Shown here: positions 53,443 to 64,000 of the stretch, one piece after another | Position numbering within the stretch: position 1 is the first letter of the stretch | Layout of the letters: each line of letters opens with the position of its first letter | Assembly (NCBI GenBank): GCA_963978895.1 | Contig: OZ022245.1 | Span: forward strand, 28,216,620-28,280,619 | Origin: Erpobdella octoculata | Lineage: Eukaryota; Annelida; Clitellata; Hirudinida; Erpobdellidae | Length of the DNA: 64,000 nucleotides | Direction of reading: 5' to 3' | Notes under the pieces: generated by a model | Seen by the model: only the letters and a program-made list of their open reading frames with translations | Databases searched by the model: none | Told to the model about the DNA's origin: nothing | Position numbers and translations under genes: made by a program

Positions 53443-55256
53443 TCATTTTCTTCGCTTGCAAAACGTTTCTTTTGTTAATGGGTTGAATAAGTAATTCGAT
53501 GGCTCACAGTCATTCGATAAGACTAGATTTCGTGGTTGGTTGAATATCTGGTTTGCTGGATTCGGTGTTAGAGATTGCTGTTCAGTCATGATGTTATTCA
53601 TGCTACATGGGTTTAGTAGTTGGTCAATTCTGTGGTTTGTTGGCATCTGGTTTTCACTATATACAAACTGTTTTGGTGGCTCACAGCCAGGCCTAAAAAC
53701 TGGAAATGATGGATTGTCAAATTTCTGGTTTAGTGGCATCCGGTCACTTTCAAATGATGGGTGGTCAAATTTCTGGTTTAGTGGTGTCCAGACACTTTCA
53801 AATGATGGATTGTCAAATTTCTGGTTTAGTGGTGTCCAGACACTTTCAAATGATGGATGGTCAAATTTCTGGTTTAGTGGTGTCCAGACACTTTCAAATG
53901 ATGGATTGTCAAATTTCTGGTTTAGTGGTGTCCTGTCACTTTCAAGTGCTGGATTCTGTGGTAGAGATTGCTGTTCAGTAGACATGTTTCTCATAAGAAA
54001 TGAATTTAGTATTTCGTTAATTTTGCTGTTTGGTGACAACTGGTTTTCAGTATCTACAAATGGATCTGATGGTTCACAGCCAGCTCTTAAAACTGGAAAT
54101 GGTGGTTGGTCAAATCTCTGGTTTAGTGGAGACCAATCACTTCCAAATGCTGGATCAAGTGGTAAATGACCTGGGTTCCTTTGCAAAGCTGGATGAGGCA
54201 TTTGTTGTAAACTCATTAGTTGTGAATACCTTAAGTCATTCCAAACAGCTGGATTTGGTGGTTGGCCAAATATATGATCTGATGGCAGCCGGTGTTCATT
54301 CTTTCCAACTAGATTTTGAAGCTGCTCAAAAACACTGTTTGATGGGAAACCGCCGTACATCATGCTTGGATGTAGCAGATTATGGATCGACGGCTGACCA
54401 AATATGTGATTTGATTGTTTCTTGTTTTCAACTTTTGTAGTTTCGTTTAAATGATTAAAGTCTGTATTTTTTATTTCTGGCTCATCGATGGCAATTGATA
54501 TGTAATCTCTGTGAATAAATAAATATTGAGGTTTATCAAATTAAAATAAATTAAATGGCATGTCTTTTTTCATCGAATTATTAATAAAGAAATAATACCT
54601 GTGACTGGTCTTTAAATTAGTTGAAGTTTGTGTGCGTTCAGTTTTGTGAACTTCTTCTTCCTTTTCAAGTTCTGCTTTTAAAGCTGTCGTAGGGAAAGCA
54701 TCAGACCAATTTGTTTGAGTTAAACGTGAAGCCTTTTCTTGACAACCAGAATCATCAGAATCATTATATGATGATTTTATTTCCTCAGTTCGTGCATCGT
54801 CAGAATTTACATTACAACATGCAAATTTGCTTAGACTTGAAATCTATAAATAAATTTAAATCAGCTTGTTTGAATACTTTAGCGCCCATATAACAATAGG
54901 GAGTTAAATGGGATAAAGGAAAGGTTTATAATGTTACTATTTCATTAAGTATCATCTTGATTTTCCTGTCTCTTCCCTAAGACAACTATTAACTAGAGAC
55001 ATTGAAATTGATCATAATTCAAGTCTTTGCATAAAAAATTATAAAAACAAACCTGCAACACTGAAAGAGAATGTCGAAAAAACTTGGCAACAGCATCCTT
55101 GCAATTTTCATAGTTTCCACCGAGAATCTATTTATAATTACAAAGCTTGTTTTTAGTACTAATAAATAAGCAAAAAATGCACTTTAGAATTTATGATCAA
55201 CCAACATTCTCTTTTTCTTTTTTAGGTGTGGCATCTAAATTTAATTTTCCAGACAT
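53443..55256 (-). CDS. Family member 2: shared 5' exons plus 16-residue repeats; function unknown
   Basis: Minus-strand exons 55256-55206, 55127-55053, 54843-54599 and 54508-53443 join in frame to 478 residues. I do not recognise the protein. Exon 1 reads MSGKLNLDATPKKEKEN, exon 2 ILGGNYENCKDAVAKFFRHS, and exon 3 is an acidic, Ser/Thr-rich segment placed like that of member 1. Relative to member 3, exon 1 has lost its last six codons and a new GTTGGT donor takes over. The last exon is Asn/Pro/Gln-rich, with five copies of a 16-residue unit PLNQKFDNPSFESVWT. Longer imperfect repeats (TEQQSLPQNPA, GCEPPKQFVYSENQ) flank it. No known domain, signal peptide or membrane segment. Likely largely disordered. 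Confidence 0.7.
53705..53945 (-). repeat. 48-bp coding tandem repeat (16-residue units)
   Basis: On the plus strand TCAAATTTCTGGTTTAGTGG recurs five times at about 48-bp spacing. Neighbouring units differ by only a few bases. The period is a multiple of three and the frame remains open on the minus strand. Confidence 0.9.
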
Positions 55257-55405
55257 GATTATGATAAGCAACTGAAAATATATGAAATACTTATATAATT
55301 TGTTGTTTTACTTTTGCAAACAAGTTACTTTTAATTTTTTTATACCAGATGATGTGGTTTAACATAGACACAAAAGTAAGAAAAAAAATTATCTATCTAT
55401 CTATA

Positions 55406-55436
<31 letters not shown>

Positions 55437-56885
55437 TTTTTTTCTTACTTTTATGTCTATGTTATATATATATATATATTTGATCGTTATTTACGTATTT
55501 TTATTTGTTGTTTACGTTCCCTGAAATTTATAATTTCAAATCAATTCCCGTTTGAAATATGAATTTTCTTTTTTTTCCCATTTTAGTCCATGATCCTTTT
55601 ACAACATAAATTAAGAGATCATGTCCATGCTTATTTGACGGGTCAGGTCAGCAAAACTTGACCCATGGACAATATTGGACAGCCCTGGGTATAAACCTGG
55701 GTCTGACCTGTGCAGAATCTGCAGATCTCTATGTAAGCCTATGTACTAGAGATAGCCCGTCAAAAATGACGGATTTTTTAAATTTCATTAAGGCTGGCTG
55801 TGTACAATTGCGTAATTTACTTAGTCACTTTCGCATCATTACTATTAAGTATTATTTTGCTAAACGCTTTTTTTCCTACTCTGGTCTCTTTCTCTGGAAC
55901 TTTTTTCCTGCTGCTCTTACTAACTCTACTTCTCTCACTGTTTTTCGTCGTAGACTCAAAACACATCTATTTAATAATTTCATGTCCGAGCGCTATTGAA
56001 CGCCACGTAAATAGCGCTATAAAAATTTATTTGATTGATTTATTAAAAATCTACAAATCTGACACAATAACGAAAAAAATCTCTTATCCACCCCGTTTTG
56101 GGCTCCCTTCTTTTGCCCCCCCCCATAGATTTATGGTTTAAATTTTTTAGACAAAAATAGACAAAATATTTATAATTAAAACATTTATAATTAATTGTAA
56201 CAACAGTGACTCCTTCTATTGTTATATCGATTTCATCATTATCATTATCTTTGGGGATGCACCCCCCCCCCCCGATGATCTATTTTTTACCCTATTTACG
56301 TTTTTCTAAACACTATGATTTGTGAAAATTATCCATAATAACTGTTCCACCACTGGTTAAATAGTTTATTGTAGGTATAATATTTATTTAAGCATGTATT
56401 AGCTAATAAGCTCATGTATAGCTGTTGGCAGTGCTGGCTGGATCTCTTGTGTAAATGGGCCTCCAAAAAACGTTAGTGTGGGCTTTTACTGATGAATGAC
56501 TATTGTTTGATTGTTTCCTCTCATTTTCATACAATTTTTTCCAACTTGTTCTGTAAAGCCTTAAAGGTACACAAATTTCTATCCAACAATGACAATTTGG
56601 CTTTGTAGGAGATATAAACCTTTCCAACTAAAGCATTTTTGTAATTTTTAGCGTGTTTTTAAAACATTTTGGAATTTTTTTTATGATGTAAAACAAAATA
56701 AAGTTAACCGAAAATTGTACTCTATAGACCCAATTTTAAACAAAAAATTTTAACAATTTTCTTGGGGCTCAATTTAGCAAAGAAATTTTGGAAAGAAAAA
56801 AATCTAATAGAGAGTATGGGATAAGAGGCGAAGAGAAAAAAAATAAAAAGCTTGTCCCCCTGCAAAAATTCCTACGAGCGTCCAT
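55257..56885. other. 5' flank of family member 2 and intergenic DNA
   Basis: Contains the duplicated upstream block (55585-55770), TA tracts (55402-55432 and 55467-55479), C runs at 56117 and 56262, and AT-rich sequence. The plus ORF at 55658-55999 spans the duplicated non-coding block; its second half (SYSGLFLWNFFPAALTNSTS) recalls the C-terminal tail seen in some LINE proteins, so a small LINE fragment is possible. No gene. Confidence 0.5.
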
Positions 56886-57008
56886 GCCTGTAACCGCCCC
56901 TGTTTCAGCCGATGAGGTTTGACGGTGCATTTAAATAAACCACTATAAATATACTGAGTGTGCTTTTTTTCTACACACTAGAAGGGCGATGGTTGGAATG
57001 GCGGGATA

Positions 57009-57328
57009 CATCACCAGCGGATCCAGGAAGTTTGAGTGGGGGCGAATTTTTATGAAAACCGATTTATAGACTGTTATTACAAGCTGAAATATCTATTATA
57101 ACACCTTTTTTAGATTCAATCTTTATTACTTTTGCATAAAAGATTAATTAATCAAATTATATGTCCACGTTAATAATAATTCATTTTTAAACATGTTTTT
57201 TGCATGGCCAATTGCATTTAAATGGCACTTTATAAAACTTTTCTTGAGGTTGTCGATTAAAATTCAAAATTGATTGTTTTAGTGTTGCATATTAATAAAA
57301 TAATCCCTCTGGATCCGCCAATGGAATA
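57009..57328. mobile_element. About 320-bp insertion (MITE-like) revealed by an empty paralogous site
   Basis: Comparison with the duplicated copy (GGCGGGATATATGGCAACC near 53251-53269) shows this block as extra sequence between GGCGGGATA and AATGGCAACC. Its ends carry inverted CAGCGGATCCAG / CTCTGGATCCGCC. It is non-coding. Confidence 0.7.
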
Positions 57329-57561
57329 AATGGCAACCTTATAAAGTACTATATAGCCATATGAGTGACAAGCCATGATTTAAAGTTTACTAGGTAGAAA
57401 AAGAACATGATCTAAGTAATAGGTCTCAAAAGTTAGACCAATTGTTCACATCAGATGTGACTTTCACAGATATTATCCTTAAACATATTTTTTACCGGTG
57501 ACCTGGGAAAGGTTACATCTGAAATCTACCACAATTTTATTTCATGATAGTTATATATATA

Positions 57562-57768
57562 TACTAGCTGGGAGCCCGGTGTTGCCCGGGCTTTTTAGAG
57601 GTTTTTCTATCGTTTTTCTCTCACGCTCCTGTTTCCTTACCCGCTTGCTCTCACGCTCCCAGTCGCTTTCCCACTTTTCGACCACCTAGAGCTCTAAAAC
57701 TTCCAGGAAAGCTTTATTCTACCTTAGCAAGGCCTAATTCATGTCGGAAACATTAAATTCATGTATTG

Positions 57769-57813
<45 letters not shown>

Positions 57814-57906
57814 ACAAATTTCATGAAAATCGGTTCGGCCGTTTCGGAGGAGTGTGGACACAAACACCGTCACGAGTTTTATTTATATATATATATATAT
57901 AGATTA
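57562..57906. mobile_element. Short ACTAGCTGGG...TATATAGAT interspersed element
   Basis: It begins ACTAGCTGGGAGCCCGGTGT and ends with CGGTTCGGCCGTTTCGGAGG, a TTTTATTTATATA tail and AGAT. The termini resemble those of the large repeats at 12715 and 44743 and the fragments at 59726 and 59882. This kind of element is scattered in many invertebrate genomes, and I leave its class open. It includes a TA tract. Confidence 0.55.
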
Positions 57907-57936
57907 TAATATATATATATATAACTAAAAAATGTT

Positions 57937-59590
57937 TTATTCGTCATTGTTGCAGCTTCCTAGAAACGATTCTTGTCCGAGAACCGACTCTCGTATTCCA
58001 GCCTTCGGCTGTTGCGTCTGTTTGTTGGGAGTTTCTGGACTGTTCGATTCGCCACTCCCGAACTTAGAGCACTCTTCTTCTGCTATGGCATATTTTTTAT
58101 ATAAATTTGATTCCAGAAAAGCCGGATAGTGAACCGTCTCCAGGAGATTTTTGACCAGAGCTTCAGCTTCACCGTAGATCGTCCGATCCATCGATTTTTT
58201 CTTGAGTTCTTGTATGATTTTTCTCTTGACTTCTACCGGTACCATCGTTCTGTTCTTAATGAACCTCTCATAGATTTTCCTATTTAAGGAAAACATGTCG
58301 TGTTTTTCGCTCTTGAAACTCTTAGTGAGGTGGCAAGCCGTATAAAACTCGAAAAGCTCGAATTCTTCTCCGAGGTATTCCTTGAAAAGCTTTCTACCTT
58401 CTGGATTGCTAATCATCTGATCGAAACTTTCGCGGCATCTCTTGTGGGACATCGTTCCACTACTGTTGCTGTTGTGCTTAGAGCACTCTTCTTCTGCTAT
58501 GGCATATTTTTTATAAAAATTTGATTCCAGAAAAGCCGGATAGTGAACCGTCTCCAGGAGATTTTTGACCAGAGCTTCAGCTTCATCGTAGACCGTCCGA
58601 TCCATCGATTTTTTCCAGAGTTCTTGTATGATTTTTCTCTTGACTTCTACCGGTACCATCGTTCTGTTCTTAATGAACCTCTCATAGATTTTCCTATTTA
58701 AGGAAAACATGTCGTGTTTTTCGCTCTTGAAACTCTTAGTGAGGTGGCAAGCCGTATAAAACTCGAAAAGCTCGAATTCTTCTCCGAGGTATTCCTTGAA
58801 AAGCTTTCTACCTTCTGGATCGCTAATCATCTGATCGAAACTTTTGCGGCATCTCTTGTGGGACATCGTTCCACTACTGTTGCTGTTGTGCTTAGAGCAC
58901 TCTTCTTCTGCTATGGCATATTTTTTATATAAATTCGATTCCAGAAAAGCCGTATAGTGAACCGTCTCCAGGAGATTTTTGACCAGGGCTTCAGCTTCAT
59001 CGTAGACCGTCCGATCCATCGATTTTTTCCAGAGTTCTTGTATGATTTTTCTCTTGACTTCTACCGGTACCATCGTTCTGTTCTTAATGAACCTCTCATA
59101 GATTTTCCTATTTAAGGAAAACATGTCGTGTTTTTCGCTCTTGAAACTCTTAGTGAGGTGGCAAGCCGTATAAAACTCGAAAAGCTCGAATTCTTCTCCG
59201 AGGTATTCCTTGAAAAGCTTTCTACCTTCTGGATCGCTAATCATCTGATCGAAACTTTCGCGGCATCTCTTGTGGGACATCGTTCCACTACTGTTGCCGC
59301 TTCCTTTGTTTTCGTCATCGAGCTGTTCATAATTCAAGTCTATGCATGAAAAATTATAAAAACCAGCCTGCGAAACTGAAAGAGAATGTCGAAAAAACTT
59401 GGCAACATCATCCTTTCCATTTTCATAGTTTCCACAGAGAATCTATTTATAATTACAAAGCTTGTTTTCAGTACTAATAAATAAGCAAAAAAATGCACTT
59501 TAGAATTTATGATCAACAAACCTTTGTCATAAAACAAGCATTCTCTTCTTCTTTTTTAGGTGTGGCATCTAAATTCAATTTTTCAGTCAT
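57937..59590 (-). CDS. Family member 3: shared 5' exons fused to three axin-type RGS domains
   Basis: Exons 59590-59522 and 59442-57937 (minus) give 524 residues. The start MTEKLNLDATPKKEEENACF and the next segment ILCGNYENGKDDVAKFFRHS match members 1 and 2. From residue 76 there are three consecutive 138-residue copies (76-213, 214-351, 352-483) of an RGS domain. Each contains SFDQMISDPEGRKLFKEYLG, KIYERFIKNRTMVPVEVKRK, then AEALVKNLLETVHYPAFLES. The pattern is nearest to the axin RGS fold, which binds APC; it lacks the Asn of the ENLxFW box used by G-alpha GAPs, so GAP activity is doubtful. The copies differ at only a handful of residues. No DIX, GSK3 or beta-catenin-binding region is seen. 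The tail is 41 residues. Confidence 0.75.
58046..59288 (-). repeat. 414-bp coding triplication (RGS units)
   Basis: Three head-to-tail copies with exact 414-bp spacing (for example CATGTCGTGTTTTTCGCTCT at about 58295, 58709 and 59123). Very few differences separate them at either the DNA or protein level, pointing to recent duplication or ongoing gene conversion. Confidence 0.95.
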
Positions 59591-62712
<3,122 letters not shown>

Positions 62713-64000
62713 ATGAATCGTTTTGTCCAGCAACGACGTCCAAGTTAGTCTTTAAAAGCAGTTCATTCTCTCTTCATTTTATCTATTTAGAAGATAGAGA
62801 ATTAAACTTATTCAGAACAACTTAGTTAGCTAGAACTTGTATTCAAGGAATTAAGGCTAAGATAAAGAATAATAAATATATATTTTTCATTTAGGCCAGT
62901 TATTATTGTGTAAAGTTTTTAAAAACCAAAAGAGTTAAATTTACAGTAAAAATTTATCGGTTTATAATAATTTTTACATACAAACATGTCTGCCTGCATG
63001 TTCAACTTGCTGTTAATTTTGCTAATAAATTTCTTCTTTTTTCAACACAGTGAGTTGTACTTAAATAAATTTTGATTGGTTTCAATAACTTGGTTTTTTA
63101 TGATGCTCCTTTATTTTTGATTAAAATTTGTTTAATCTTCAGCTCACAATTCACCGACTACCTCAAATCAAAATCACGATCTCTCACCTATCGAAGAAAA
63201 CATTCAAAACCGTCCAATGGGTGAAGATGCCACGGCAGCATCATTCAGCTACGACGGACACAATGACAATTCTTCAGAAACGTATCCAACCCCCACTACA
63301 AGTGCTGTGTCAACAATTTCATCTACTGCAGCTTCAAGGTCGCTACAAAGGAGGAACTCAGCCTGGGGTAGTAAGAGAAGGCACATCTCAATCAGTCACA
63401 GGTCAATCGACGGCAGCAGGAGAAGGTCAAATACTGACAGTAGCGAGAGGTCAAGATCGGGTCATCGTGGTTCTCAATCGGCCAGGGTTCCTTGCCAAGG
63501 GGGGTGTCGTCGAAGAAGAAGTTCTGAGGCAGAAGGTCATCCTCTTGTTCAAATGGAGGGAGTCAGAGGTGACTTTTATGTCAACGGATCTCTCTTCGTG
63601 AAATTGGCTTTCATCGATGATTTGATAGAAAAATTCGAGATGCTGTACAACACCAGTAGAAAAGCCAGAAAGTTGCTGGTTAGTAAATTGATTGAATTGA
63701 GTTTTTTTGAATAATTAATATTATTTTTAATTTATGTTTCATGAATATTAATCAAGTTATTTAATTTTAATTAATTGACTTTTCATGAATATTAATTAGC
63801 CAGCTTAGTTTTATAAATTAATTTAAATATACAAAAACATTGAATTTTTTTATAATTAATAAATAAGTTTTAAATTGATGCAATTAATAATAATTTCTTT
63901 ATAGAAGAAATCCATGTGTGATTTGTCGTGCTCCAAGGGCACTACATCCGCCCCGTTCTCGTCCACGGACAGCATGTCAAGAGAATGTCACGGTGACACC
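62713..64000 (+). CDS. 5' exons of an unrecognised gene, continues past the window
   Basis: Exon 1 62713-62743 (ATG in a CCACCATGA context, donor GTTAGT), exon 2 63143-63678 and exon 3 from 63905 onward join in frame. The start reads MNRFVQQRRPTHNSPTTSNQ. Exon 2 is Ser/Arg-rich (RSLQRRNSAWGSKRRHISIS), then basic (CRRRRSSEAEG), then a more ordered helix-like stretch, VNGSLFVKLAFIDDLIEKFE. Exon 3 reads KKSMCDLSCSKGTTSAPFSS and stays open to the edge. No domain was recognised. A second long frame overlaps exon 2 (63128-63601) but does not connect to exon 3. Confidence 0.6.

Noticed and set aside
53540..54169. Plus-strand ORF of 209 residues with NFWFSGVQTLSND repeats
   Set aside because: It is the antisense shadow of the coding repeat in family member 2. 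The minus strand has the conserved 5' exons and consistent splice sites.
47738..59590. Idea that the three tandem genes are alternative 3' exons of one transcription unit
   Set aside because: Each locus has its own copy of the start exon and second exon, plus duplicated upstream flank, which fits separate genes better.

Overview
The window is animal nuclear DNA: AT-rich, intron-rich and gene-dense, with most introns from about 70 bp to 1 kb. Every recognisable gene is metazoan: METTL23, a USP31/USP43-type ubiquitin protease, RPS19, a LIV-1 zinc transporter, an FHL LIM protein, a PNRC-like protein, CCDC172 and an ABIN/TNIP-like UBAN protein. Gene density, repeat types and a TTAGGG-type interstitial tract suggest a non-vertebrate metazoan (lophotrochozoan, tunicate or similar). 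The sequence alone does not settle the phylum. I rebuilt gene models by joining ORFs at GT-AG (once GC-AG) sites. Nearly every model closes in frame and gives a protein of the family's normal length.

Layout. 0-2.7 kb: a doubtful SLC16-like relic, then METTL23 (minus), whose 5' end abuts a 71-bp satellite. 3.3-4.3 kb: a Mutator-like foldback element with a hAT-type MITE nested inside. 4.7-10 kb: the ubiquitin protease (plus, 11 exons). 10.8-12 kb: RPS19 (minus), whose first intron holds two related, apparently structured snoRNA-like sequences. 12.7-14.2 kb: an interspersed repeat whose inverted copy lies at 44.7-46.0 kb. 15.3-22.5 kb: zinc transporter (minus, 10 exons). 22.5-26.2 kb: microsatellites only. 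26.3-28.6 kb: FHL (plus). 31.0-31.4 kb: PNRC-like (minus). 32.8-37.7 kb: CCDC172 (minus), with a 2.9-kb transposon in intron 1. 38.3-43.2 kb: the UBAN plus NZF protein (plus), interrupted by a 200-N gap. 46-47.6 kb: a roughly 490-bp tandem array.

47.7-59.6 kb is the most unusual part. Three head-to-tail genes on the minus strand share two short homologous 5' exons and duplicated flanks, but their 3' coding regions are unrelated. One has 20-residue repeats, one has 16-residue repeats, and one has three nearly identical axin-type RGS domains. In the RGS gene the splice donor of the second shared exon has decayed to GC and the reading frame runs straight into the RGS array. A 5'-truncated LINE with a full reverse transcriptase lies between the first two genes. 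59.7-62.5 kb is TA-rich repeat DNA. At 62.7 kb the first exons of an unrecognised gene (plus) begin and run off the window.

The conserved genes look like ordinary housekeeping or signalling neighbours with no shared pathway. Two of them, the protease and the UBAN/NZF protein, handle ubiquitin, but nothing indicates co-regulation. The strongest leads for new biology are the three-gene family and the RPS19 intronic RNAs.
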